This document shows, one piece after another, positions 9,202-17,660 of a stretch of 64,000 nt of DNA. The translations under genes and the position numbers were made by a program. The DNA lies in the NCBI RefSeq assembly GCF_021502725.1, contig NZ_JAKFFS010000006.1, positions 186,001 through 250,000 on the forward strand. Reading direction: 5' to 3'. Under the pieces are notes generated by a model. That model had not been told where the DNA came from, searched no databases, and saw only the letters and a program-made list of their open reading frames with translations. Position 1 is the stretch's first letter. The number at the start of each line of letters is the position of its first letter. Origin of the DNA: Dyadobacter sp. CY345 (GTDB lineage Bacteria; Bacteroidota; Bacteroidia; Cytophagales; Spirosomataceae).

Positions 9202-10325
9202 AAATTGGAATTTTAACTTTACCACTCCATACAAATTATGGCGGTCTATTGCAAGCATATGCCCTTCGCAAGACTTTACAAGATCTTGGTCACGAAGTTT
9301 GGATAATAGATAGAGAGAAAAATTATCATCTTCCATTATCCAAACTCCCTATTGAGTATGTAAAGAGATTTGTAAAAAAATACATTCTAAGATACCCGAA
9401 TCAGCATATTAGAAAAGAAAAACACGAACAAAAGGAATACCCTCTAATCGCGCAGCATACGGATAAATTTATTGAGAAATATATTGGAGAACGAGAGATA
9501 GTATTGAGCCCAAATTTGATTCACCCAGAACGATTTGATGCTATTGTTGTGGGTAGCGATCAAATCTGGCGTCCTAAATATTACTCCAACATTCAAGACG
9601 CGTATTTGGCATTCGCTGAAAACTGGAATATTAAAAGAATCTCCTATGCTCCTTCTTTTGGAACCGAGCAGTGGGAATATAATTCTCAACAAACAGACCA
9701 ATTTGCTAGATTGTTGAAAATGTTTGATTCCGTATCTGTAAGAGAGTCATCAGCTGTTATTCTATGCAAAGAAAAATTCGGGGTTATTGCAAAGCATGTG
9801 GCAGATCCGACCTTGCTCCTAAATGTTGCAGATTATGTAGCAATAGCAAAAACGCATCCGAAGCACAACGGAAACCTTTTAATTTCTCTTCTCGACAACA
9901 CCTCGGATAAACAAGACCTAATAGATTCAATAATAAATTTAAAAGGCTATGTCCCTTTCTACATTAACTCAAAAACAGAAGATAAAACAGCAACCCTGGC
10001 TGATCGTATTGCACCACCAGTTGAGGGTTGGGTCAGGGGATTTTATGATGCCGATTTTGTAATTACTGATTCTTTTCATGCAGCTTGTTTCTCAATCATG
10101 TTTAATAAACCATTTCTTGTATACGGAAATGCTCAAAGAGGACTTGCTCGTTTCAATTCTATTCTCAAAGTTTTTGGTTTAGAGGATCGTTTGATTACAT
10201 CGTTTGCCGAATTTAAAGATGACATGGTTACAAAACCAATTAACTGGGGAACAGTTAACAAAAAATGGAATGAATTCAAACTTGAAGGAATTGAATTTTT
10301 AAAAACCAGTTTAAACTCTTACTAA
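9198..10325 (+). CDS. Polysaccharide pyruvyl transferase family protein
   Basis: 375 residues, related to CsaB/WcaK/PssM enzymes that add ketal pyruvate from phosphoenolpyruvate to sugar residues. The N-terminus (GILTLPLHTNYGGLLQAYAL) is the family hallmark. IVVGSDQIWRP, RISYAPSFG, SVRESSA and the C-terminal DSFHAACFSIMFNKPF segment follow in the expected order. Pyruvylation would add negative charge to the repeat unit. It is coupled to the FrhB-like gene by a 4-nt overlap and followed 10 nt later by a GT2 gene. Confidence 0.9.
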   Translation: MKIGILTLPLHTNYGGLLQAYALRKTLQDLGHEVWIIDREKNYHLPLSKLPIEYVKRFVKKYILRYPNQHIRKEKHEQKEYPLIAQHTDKFIEKYIGEREIVLSPNLIHPERFDAIVVGSDQIWRPKYYSNIQDAYLAFAENWNIKRISYAPSFGTEQWEYNSQQTDQFARLLKMFDSVSVRESSAVILCKEKFGVIAKHVADPTLLLNVADYVAIAKTHPKHNGNLLISLLDNTSDKQDLIDSIINLKGYVPFYINSKTEDKTATLADRIAPPVEGWVRGFYDADFVITDSFHAACFSIMFNKPFLVYGNAQRGLARFNSILKVFGLEDRLITSFAEFKDDMVTKPINWGTVNKKWNEFKLEGIEFLKTSLNSY

Positions 10326-10335
10326 CTTTTAGGAA

Positions 10336-11289
10336 ATGTCTGCGACACCATTAATATCCATTGTAATCCCAATATACAATCTAGAACAATATATTGATCG
10401 ATGCATTAACTCATTGATCAATATTACTAAGACTGATGTGGAGATTATATGTATAAATGATGGTAGCGTGGATAATTCAATCAAAATTTTAACAAGCTAC
10501 GCTGACCGCTCTGAGTTATTGACTGTATACAATAAGTCAAATGAAGGTGTTAGCAAAACCAGGAATTATGGAATAGATATTGCTAAGGGCAAGTATATAT
10601 GGTTTGTAGATGGTGATGATACAATTAATACTAATAGCTTCGACGAAATCTATACTGCCCTCGTCGAATCGAATACAGATGTTCTTTGTCTTAATTACGA
10701 CAGCGTTAACAGCAAAGACTTGACAGCCAGTATTCCTAATTTACAATGTCTACCGCAAGGCAAATTCGCAATTGCGGACTTCTTTAATAACATTTATAAT
10801 GGAAAAGGTATGCCTTGGGCATTCATCATCCGCCGTTCATTAATTGTTGATAATGCTTTATATTTTGACTCAAAAATTAGATACTATGAGGATGAACAAT
10901 TTATTTACAAAGTTCTCAGCCATGCAGAAGATATAGAAATTTCAAAGGCTATAATATATCACTATCTTATACGAGATGGATCTGCTTTACGCGCAGCAAA
11001 ACAAGAAGATCGCCTGCGAGATGCAATACAGGTTTACGCAGATTTAAAGGATTTTTCAAAAAGTCGATCTACTGAATTTAGAAATTTCATAGATAAACGG
11101 ACATCCCATACCATATGTTGGTTATTCCGTGAAGCCTCGGATAAGCAAATTAAAGAGTTTTATCAATTTGCTATTAACAGAAATATGTTGCCAGTTGCTG
11201 TGGTAGGTCCCTTAAAAACGAGAATCCAAGCCGTGATCCTAAATTTCAGTTTAGTCCTGTTCAGGCAATTTACCAAAATTCTAAGGTAA
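10336..11289 (+). CDS. Glycosyltransferase family 2
   Basis: 317 residues with a GT-A fold. The N-terminal motif SIVIPIYNLEQYIDRCINSL is followed by ICINDGSVDNS and the metal-binding WFVDGDDT (DxD-type); RYYEDEQF about 100 residues later is the usual acceptor/catalytic region. It should add one sugar to the lipid-linked repeat unit on the cytoplasmic face. Donor and linkage cannot be read from sequence. It is in the AT-rich block after the pyruvyl transferase gene. Confidence 0.9.
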   Translation: MSATPLISIVIPIYNLEQYIDRCINSLINITKTDVEIICINDGSVDNSIKILTSYADRSELLTVYNKSNEGVSKTRNYGIDIAKGKYIWFVDGDDTINTNSFDEIYTALVESNTDVLCLNYDSVNSKDLTASIPNLQCLPQGKFAIADFFNNIYNGKGMPWAFIIRRSLIVDNALYFDSKIRYYEDEQFIYKVLSHAEDIEISKAIIYHYLIRDGSALRAAKQEDRLRDAIQVYADLKDFSKSRSTEFRNFIDKRTSHTICWLFREASDKQIKEFYQFAINRNMLPVAVVGPLKTRIQAVILNFSLVLFRQFTKILR

Positions 11290-11400
11290 GAGCAATAACT
11301 AGCGTTAAAGCAGATTTACAGTAAACAGACAAGTCAATTGTTAGCATTTTACCGAAGGTGAAACGAATAATGTGAGAAAACCAATTATAATCAACGACAA

Positions 11401-12714
11401 ATGACTCTATTACATATTCTTTTGCTTGCAATATTAATTTTTGTTAACGCCCGGATAATTTATCTTATACTATTATCCAAGATATCTGTGTTCAGTCCAA
11501 TCTCGCTATTTTGCTTGACGGTTGTAACTCAAATGTTCCCTCAAATAATTGTTCTTTATACAAATAGATTTTACAACGTTGAAATCATACCACTAATGCT
11601 ATTCGTGATGATTAGTTCTCAAGTTGCTTTTAATTACGGCTTCAATACACGGTCAACAATTTCTAAAAGCAGTCTCGGTATAAAAGATTTCTCCCTAAAA
11701 AGAGTACATTATTTGATAGTCTTTTTCACCATAGCTGGGTTAATTCCGATGTTCTTCTACCAAAGCCTTACTACAGTTTATGGGGGCGTTAATGTAATCT
11801 TAGGAATATTTCGATCGTTAGGCACTTTCGGATTTATTATTTCATTAATCCATTTAGAAAAATACCCAAAAATTCATCGTAAGCTTATATTACTATGTAC
11901 GATTGTGAGTGGTATACCTTTGTTTTTCTTCGCCTATTTCGTAAAGGGGTCACGAGAAGGTCTTTTTGCATTAGCATTGTTTATTGCGCTGTTTCTTTCG
12001 ACGGGAATACTCCGTAAGTATAGTAGAATGGTTTCCATATCATTTTTTTTAGTTTTTCTTTTAGGAAGTTTTGTAGCAGGTAGTATCACTGATATTCGAA
12101 GAACTAATAATTATAAGGAGGAAGGCGCATCTGACATTACGCAAATAGAGTACCTAAGTAATTTCGTAAATTCGATAGTAAGCAAGGATATTACTAATGG
12201 GATGGATTTGGGCAATGGAGCGATTTTAATTGATCACGTATCTGCTAACTCCACTTACGACTACGGTGCAGGTTTTTGGAATGGATTTATATACAATTAC
12301 TTCCCATCAAGATATTTTGGAGATGACTTCAAAAACGCGGTTTACATAAAATTTTCTAATATTTCCTCAAATGAAGCCTTAGAAAAGCGATTGACTCGTG
12401 GAATTTCTACGCGAACCGGTTTTTTCGACGCATTCAGATCATTTTCTGTGTTTGCCTTTATTCCGTTTTTATTCTTCGGTATTTTGCTTAATTCGTTTCA
12501 ATCAAAATCTAAGCTTTCAATGTTTTACCTTTTTGTCTATGTTTCTTGCCTTGCGGTAATACCTAATATGCTAACTCATAGTTTTCAATATTTGCTTGGA
12601 AGGTTGGAGCTAATCTTTATTATACTTTTCCCAATTCTTTACTTTTTCACCCATCAAAAGAAAAGGAATGTCAAAATGAAAGCATCTACTCTGCACACAA
12701 GTAGGCAGGCCTAA
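11401..12714 (+). CDS. wzy: Probable O-antigen/capsule repeat-unit polymerase Wzy (left module)
   Basis: 437 residues with about ten to twelve predicted hydrophobic segments and a larger hydrophilic loop (about residues 230-330). The sequence FVKGSREGLFALALFIALFL followed by that loop matches the oligosaccharide-repeat-unit polymerase (OrfY/EpsG-like) pattern. Wzy sequences diverge strongly, so the call rests on topology and on position between glycosyltransferases and after wzx. It would join flipped repeat units in the periplasm. A second candidate lies at 38566. Confidence 0.75.
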   Translation: MTLLHILLLAILIFVNARIIYLILLSKISVFSPISLFCLTVVTQMFPQIIVLYTNRFYNVEIIPLMLFVMISSQVAFNYGFNTRSTISKSSLGIKDFSLKRVHYLIVFFTIAGLIPMFFYQSLTTVYGGVNVILGIFRSLGTFGFIISLIHLEKYPKIHRKLILLCTIVSGIPLFFFAYFVKGSREGLFALALFIALFLSTGILRKYSRMVSISFFLVFLLGSFVAGSITDIRRTNNYKEEGASDITQIEYLSNFVNSIVSKDITNGMDLGNGAILIDHVSANSTYDYGAGFWNGFIYNYFPSRYFGDDFKNAVYIKFSNISSNEALEKRLTRGISTRTGFFDAFRSFSVFAFIPFLFFGILLNSFQSKSKLSMFYLFVYVSCLAVIPNMLTHSFQYLLGRLELIFIILFPILYFFTHQKKRNVKMKASTLHTSRQA

Positions 12715-12815
12715 GCACAAATAATTAAATAACTCATGGCAATGACACCCCGTTCCCAGAGAATAGCTTATTTAAACTTAACATCAAAAAGCAAGCTACT
12801 ATAAATAATAGATAC

Positions 12816-14027
12816 ATGAAAATCATTGTTAGCCAACTGAACGCCAGACACCGTTACATCATTCCCATAATTCTGGACAAAAATGACTTATTGGAAAGAT
12901 TATATACTAATACTTGCAAGTACAGTTTCCTAGGCACACTAAGTTCGCTATTCATCAGGATGGGAATTAAAATTCCGATACTTTTCCGGCTATCAAATAG
13001 AGACCCAAAAATTGACAAGTCTAAGGTTTATTCGTCTGACTATCCCCTTCTCAGGAGTTTAGTATCAAAAAAAAATGATGACCTTTTACAAAATGAAATT
13101 ATGTATCAATCATTAAATGAAACTTTTTCAAAGAATGGTCTAGGCTCGGCAGATTGCTTATATACCATGTTTTTTGAGAATTTGAAGTTTGCTGAATTTT
13201 GTAAAAATAATAATTTGAAAGTTGTTATTGACATTTACGAAAATCCAAATGCTTTTAGAGAATTGATAAGCGAGATTACTGAACATCCTGAGTACTCAAT
13301 TTTCTCAAATCTAATCAAGTCATACCGTGCAAAAGCTGCTTTCAGAGAAAAATATGTTGAAAAAATGCTTCTCATAGCAGACTATTATACCATTCCGTCA
13401 AATTATGTAAAAAACTCGCTTTCTTCCTATTTAAATTACGATTCAAAAAAAGCCAACATTATTCCATATCCGTCTAGTATACAAGTAAAAAACTACAATT
13501 ACAGGCCAAAAAAACATAAGCTAATATGGGTCGGCAATGATCCCGTTAGAAAAGGCTTGATTTATTGCGCTAAGGCCGCCAAAATATTAAAGCTCAAATA
13601 TCCCGATATTGAATTTGTTGTAATAGGAAGCGTTGATGACCGACTTGCCAAATCAGATTTTTTTTCAGATCTTAAATTTGTCGGAGTACTTGGAAAAAAA
13701 GACCTAATTGAGGAGTTCGAGACGGCTGAGGCATACATTTTCCCGACGTTATTTGAGGGACTAGCAGGTACAGTTATCGAAGCTGCGAGCTGTGGATGCC
13801 CAATAATCACTACGGAAAACTCTGGTATGGATCTCGAAAACTTCCCTGCTATTTATATTCCAGTTAAGGATGTATTGGCAATAGTTGACTCTGTCACATC
13901 GCTTTTCGAAGATTCTGAGGTTCGAGATCGATTGTCAAAATCTGCATTTCTGTATTCTCAAAGTCTATCTCAAGAAAAATATGAATTAAAACTTATCGAC
14001 TTTTTTAAAAGCATTGACGTAATATGA
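12816..14027 (+). CDS. Glycosyltransferase family 4 (GT-B fold)
   Basis: 403 residues. The C-terminal nucleotide-sugar domain has KLIWVGNDPVRKG, EAYIFPTLFEGL and the EX7E-type element around GTVIEAASCGCPIIT. The N-terminal acceptor domain is not diagnostic. It overlaps the next glycosyltransferase by 4 nt (ATGA), so the two are probably translated together. AT-rich: 14 G+C in bases 13081-13140 by hand count. Sugar specificity is unknown. Confidence 0.88.
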   Translation: MKIIVSQLNARHRYIIPIILDKNDLLERLYTNTCKYSFLGTLSSLFIRMGIKIPILFRLSNRDPKIDKSKVYSSDYPLLRSLVSKKNDDLLQNEIMYQSLNETFSKNGLGSADCLYTMFFENLKFAEFCKNNNLKVVIDIYENPNAFRELISEITEHPEYSIFSNLIKSYRAKAAFREKYVEKMLLIADYYTIPSNYVKNSLSSYLNYDSKKANIIPYPSSIQVKNYNYRPKKHKLIWVGNDPVRKGLIYCAKAAKILKLKYPDIEFVVIGSVDDRLAKSDFFSDLKFVGVLGKKDLIEEFETAEAYIFPTLFEGLAGTVIEAASCGCPIITTENSGMDLENFPAIYIPVKDVLAIVDSVTSLFEDSEVRDRLSKSAFLYSQSLSQEKYELKLIDFFKSIDVI

Positions 14028-15193
14028 AAGTACTTCGAGTTATACCCTCAATGAATCCTGAAAATGGTGGCCCTTGCCAAGGTATTCGAAATTCAATACC
14101 GGCATTGCAACGGTTGGGAATAGAAAGTGATGTAGTCTGTCTAGACGACCCAAATTCGAGTTATTTAGCTCAAGACCAATTCGTTATCTTCGCTATTGGC
14201 GGCAACAGTGGAGAATGGAAATATAGTGCAGCGCTATCCATCTGGCTGGATCAGCACATGCACCGGTATGATGCTGTAATTATACATGGTCTATGGCTAT
14301 ATCACAGTTACGCCACCATCAAGAATATGTTGAAACTTAGGAAAACATCTTCCTTTCCAAAAGTTTATGTAATGCCACATGGGATGCTAGACCCATGGTT
14401 TCAAAAAGACAGCACTAGAAAATTAAAAGCTTTTCGCAATATTGTCTACTGGCATTTGATTGAGAAGAAAGTAATCAATAATTGCGATGGCTTACTTTTC
14501 ACTTGCGAACAAGAACTAATTCTTGCCAGACAGACATTTAAAGGATATGATCCAAAGCAACAGTTAAACGTTAGCTATGGAATACAAGCGCCGCCAGCGC
14601 TTACCAACGAAATGAAAAATGCATTCTCATCAAGTGTTAAACTTCTTAATGACAAGCCATATCTTTTATTTCTAAGTCGTATTCATCCAAAGAAGGGAAT
14701 AAATATGCTAATTGACGCATATATAGATTTAAAGTCCGTTGCACAAAATTTACCAGACTTGGTCATTGCGGGGCCAATAGACGATTCTTACGCCTACTCG
14801 ATGGTAGAAAAAGCTAAGGCCAGTTCATATATACATTTTGCTGGGATGTTAAAAGGTGATAGCAAATGGGGTGCTTTCTATGGATGTGAAGCTTTTATAT
14901 TACCTAGTCATCAAGAAAACTTTGGTATATCAGTTGTAGAAGCGTTGGCATGTAGTAAACCTGTACTTATATCCGATCAAGTTAACATTTACAAAGAGAT
15001 TGAAGTAGGAAAAGGTGGATTCATTGGAACTGACACAACGTCTGGTGTTAAAAATCTTTTGACACGATGGTTTTCTCTAAATGAAAATGAAAAAAAATCA
15101 ATGTCAGAAAATGCTAAAGAAGTCTATTTAAAGAATTACGAAATAGAGGAAACGGCGAAGTTGCTGAAGCAAGTTTTACAACAAAAAAACTAA
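14024..15193 (+). CDS. Glycosyltransferase family 4 (GT-B fold)
   Basis: 389 residues. The N-terminus VIPSMNPENGGPCQGIRNSI and the PHGMLDPWFQ motif are typical of a GT4 subgroup common in Bacteroidota capsule loci; LFLSRIHPKKGINMLIDAY and EAFILPSHQENFGISVVEAL mark the donor-binding domain with the EX7E motif. It is coupled to the preceding glycosyltransferase by overlap. Specificity cannot be read from sequence. Confidence 0.92.
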   Translation: MKVLRVIPSMNPENGGPCQGIRNSIPALQRLGIESDVVCLDDPNSSYLAQDQFVIFAIGGNSGEWKYSAALSIWLDQHMHRYDAVIIHGLWLYHSYATIKNMLKLRKTSSFPKVYVMPHGMLDPWFQKDSTRKLKAFRNIVYWHLIEKKVINNCDGLLFTCEQELILARQTFKGYDPKQQLNVSYGIQAPPALTNEMKNAFSSSVKLLNDKPYLLFLSRIHPKKGINMLIDAYIDLKSVAQNLPDLVIAGPIDDSYAYSMVEKAKASSYIHFAGMLKGDSKWGAFYGCEAFILPSHQENFGISVVEALACSKPVLISDQVNIYKEIEVGKGGFIGTDTTSGVKNLLTRWFSLNENEKKSMSENAKEVYLKNYEIEETAKLLKQVLQQKN

Positions 15194-15295
15194 TTTTTAG
15201 CTCCTCCAAATAAGCAAATTGATTGTACAAGTGTTCCTAAACAATTACAAAGTAAATCAAGCAATCTATTCTTAGAAGTAAATTATCTCTATAAT

Positions 15296-15850
15296 ATGCC
15301 TGAAACAAAAGATTACGAAAAGTATCGAGACGATATTCCCTTGTCTGATAAACTTCTACGCCTTACTTGGAGGATAATTCGATTAATATTTTTTTCTCCA
15401 TTTTCCTTACCATGGTTTAACAACTGGAGAATTTTCTTACTAAAATGTTTTGGAGCAAAAATTGGAAAAGGTTGCATTGTATATTCAAGTGCGTATATAC
15501 CAGCACCTTGGAATTTAACAATGGGAAACATTTCTTGCATTGGGCCAGACGTTCAATTACATATAGGAAAAACATTTTTAGGATCTAAGGTCACAATCTC
15601 CCAACGAAGCTACTTATGTAGCGCCTCTCATGAAATTACTTCTTTAAACACACCATTTGTTTCGGGAAAAATTGTTGTTGGTGATTATGCTTGGATAGCT
15701 GCCGAAAGCTTTGTAATGATGAATGTAACGATAGGGGAAGGAGCAATTGTGGGAGCAAGATCTGCCGTTTTTCGCGATGTTGAACCATGGAATGTTGTTG
15801 GGGGAAATCCTGCGAAATATATAAAAAAAAGAACTATAGATGAAAAGTAA
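15296..15850 (+). CDS. WcaF-like hexapeptide-repeat acyltransferase (first of a tandem pair)
   Basis: 184 residues. An N-terminal segment (PWFNNWRIFLLKCFGAKIGKG) leads into a left-handed beta-helix with APWNLTMGN, HIGKTFLGSKVTISQRSYLC and ASHEI (catalytic-type His). It ends NVVGGNPAKYIKKR, as in LbH acetyltransferases. The likely role is O-acetylation of a repeat-unit sugar using acetyl-CoA. It overlaps a second, related gene by 11 nt, so two acceptor positions may be modified. Confidence 0.88.
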   Translation: MPETKDYEKYRDDIPLSDKLLRLTWRIIRLIFFSPFSLPWFNNWRIFLLKCFGAKIGKGCIVYSSAYIPAPWNLTMGNISCIGPDVQLHIGKTFLGSKVTISQRSYLCSASHEITSLNTPFVSGKIVVGDYAWIAAESFVMMNVTIGEGAIVGARSAVFRDVEPWNVVGGNPAKYIKKRTIDEK

Positions 15851-16394
15851 ACCCATTTTCGATCCGGTACAAACCACACCTTTTGCTAAAAAGACAAAGA
15901 TAAAGGCACATTTATGGATTTTAGTAAATAGTACATTATTTCGTCTAATGCCTTTGCAGGTTCGTAAATTCAGAATTGGACTGCTCAGACTCTTCGGTGC
16001 TAAGCTTGCAGATACGGTGACTATAAGTAGAACTGCCAACATCGAACATCCATGGAATTTGACAATGGGCCATTTGTCATCATTGGGTGATAATTCATGG
16101 GTTTACTGTCTGGCACCAATAATTATTGGCGAAAAATGCTGTATCGGGAAAGACGTCTATCTAATCACTGGAAGCCACGACATAAATGATTCTGGTTTCA
16201 ATATGATTACTAAACCTATCTTTATCAACGATGGAAGCTGGATAGCCACAGGTGCATATATTTTACCTGGCACGAGCATCGGAAAATATACAGTGGTCGC
16301 AGCGGGCTCTATTGTTGTAAAGAGCACAGAAGAATATTCCGTTGTAGGTGGAAATCCTGCAAAAGTTATTAGAAAAAGAGAATTCAATCAATAA
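15840..16394 (+). CDS. WcaF-like hexapeptide-repeat acyltransferase (second of a tandem pair)
   Basis: 184 residues, the same length and layout as the preceding gene: IEHPWNLTMGHLSSLGDN, CCIGKDVYLITGSHDI with the probable catalytic His, and VVGGNPAKVIRKRE at the end. The two proteins are clearly related but well diverged, suggesting an old duplication or recruitment of two specificities. The start lies inside the preceding gene. Substrate unknown. Confidence 0.88.
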   Translation: MKSKPIFDPVQTTPFAKKTKIKAHLWILVNSTLFRLMPLQVRKFRIGLLRLFGAKLADTVTISRTANIEHPWNLTMGHLSSLGDNSWVYCLAPIIIGEKCCIGKDVYLITGSHDINDSGFNMITKPIFINDGSWIATGAYILPGTSIGKYTVVAAGSIVVKSTEEYSVVGGNPAKVIRKREFNQ

Positions 16395-16399
16395 AATTT

Positions 16400-17221
16400 A
16401 TGGTATCGATTCTAGTTCTTACCAAAAACGAACAGCAAGACTTACCAGGCTGCCTCAAATCAGTATGTTCATGGTGTGACGATATTCATGTCTACGACTC
16501 GTACAGTGATGATAATACTATAAAAATAGCTGAATCTTTTGGTGCAACTATAACTCAGAGAAAATTTGACAATTGGTCGGCTCATCAAAATTGGGGGCTC
16601 GCAAATATTAAGTTTAAATATCCTTGGGTACTTTATATCGATGCAGATGAAAGAGTCTCTGAAAGCCTACTTGCAGCAATCAAAGCACATGATTTTGCTA
16701 ACAGCAAAAATGTTGCTTATGAAATACAACGTCGAGACTTTGCCTGGGATGGGACCTGGCTTAAATATGCCCAGATGTCGCCATATTATCTGAGATTGTT
16801 CCGTCCGGATAAAATGAGATATGAGCGTTTAGTAAATCCTGTGTCCATTCCCGATGGCTCGACTTCACGTATCGGTGGATTTCTGGATCATTATCCGTTT
16901 AGCAAAGGTTTTCGTTACTGGATAAACAGGCATTTGAGTTATGCAGACATGGAAGCGGCCATGCGTCTTGAAGATATGGGAAAAGGCACTAGCTTTTCTT
17001 TGGGAAAAGCTTTATTCAGTAAAGATTTCACTGAAAAACGCTACCACCAAAAAGGATTGTTTTACAAACTTCCTGGTCGCCCCATTATCAAATGGCTGTA
17101 CATGGTCGTTGGCAGAAGAGCCTTTTTAGATGGCAAGGCAGGAATCACTTATGCAACTCTTCAATCCATTTATGAATACTTTATTGTGTTAAAAACGAAA
17201 GAACTTTTAGAAAAAAAATAA
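16400..17221 (+). CDS. Glycosyltransferase family 2, WaaE/KdtX-like
   Basis: 273 residues. MVSILVLTKNEQQDLPGCL and the DSYSDDNT motif open the GT-A domain; the metal-binding motif is YIDADERVS. SPYYLRLFRPDKMRYE and GGFLDHYPFSKGF are shared with the WaaE/KdtX group that modifies lipopolysaccharide core or exopolysaccharide. It sits where base composition returns from AT-rich to the local average. It could act late on the repeat unit. Confidence 0.88.
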   Translation: MVSILVLTKNEQQDLPGCLKSVCSWCDDIHVYDSYSDDNTIKIAESFGATITQRKFDNWSAHQNWGLANIKFKYPWVLYIDADERVSESLLAAIKAHDFANSKNVAYEIQRRDFAWDGTWLKYAQMSPYYLRLFRPDKMRYERLVNPVSIPDGSTSRIGGFLDHYPFSKGFRYWINRHLSYADMEAAMRLEDMGKGTSFSLGKALFSKDFTEKRYHQKGLFYKLPGRPIIKWLYMVVGRRAFLDGKAGITYATLQSIYEYFIVLKTKELLEKK

Positions 17222-17240
17222 ATTAAAAATTTAAACTGCC

Positions 17241-17633
17241 GTGCTCCGATACCTGATATATATTTTGCTTTTGACAGGTGCAGGCTTGGTATTTTATTTT
17301 AGTTGGCTGCCTGATCCGGATATTGGCAACGAACCATATTTTCCTGGTTGGTTGGGAGAATGGACCAATAAATATGGTAACTTACGTACAGCTGTTCCGT
17401 TTGTGTTTCTGGGCGCTTTATCAGAGTTTGGTTTAGTCAGAGCCCCGGATCAGTGGAAAAAAAGATTCATTATTCTGGCCCTGCTTTTCGGGCTTGTTGT
17501 TGTAGCTGAAATCGGTCAGCTTTTTTTAACTGACCGACATTTTGATTATCAGGATATTCTGTGGGGTATTGCAGGATCTATTGCAGGATTGTTAGCCGGA
17601 TATACGGCGAAAAAACTTTTAGCAGTTGGTTAA
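17241..17633 (+). CDS. VanZ family membrane protein
   Basis: 130 residues beginning with a GTG codon. It has an N-terminal hydrophobic helix, the WLPDPDIGNEPYFPGW-type VanZ opening, two central helices (AVPFVFLGALSEFGLV; FIILALLFGLVVVAEIGQLF) and the DYQDILWGIAGSIAGLLAGY signature at the end. VanZ domains are small integral-membrane units often found in polysaccharide loci; their biochemical role is unresolved. It is 19 nt after the GT2 gene and 27 nt before the WcaI-type gene. Confidence 0.8.
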   Translation: MLRYLIYILLLTGAGLVFYFSWLPDPDIGNEPYFPGWLGEWTNKYGNLRTAVPFVFLGALSEFGLVRAPDQWKKRFIILALLFGLVVVAEIGQLFLTDRHFDYQDILWGIAGSIAGLLAGYTAKKLLAVG

Positions 17634-17650
17634 AACCGCTTCTATAAACT

Positions 17651-17660
17651 ACTCAACGTT
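17651..17660 (+). promoter_or_regulatory. ACTCAACGTT box abutting a start codon
   Basis: ACTCAACGTT is immediately followed by the ATG of the WcaI-type gene. The same CAACGTTATG junction occurs at 33255 and 40705 on the minus strand. Role unknown; its overlap with the initiation region favours a translational or very short-leader function. Confidence 0.45.
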
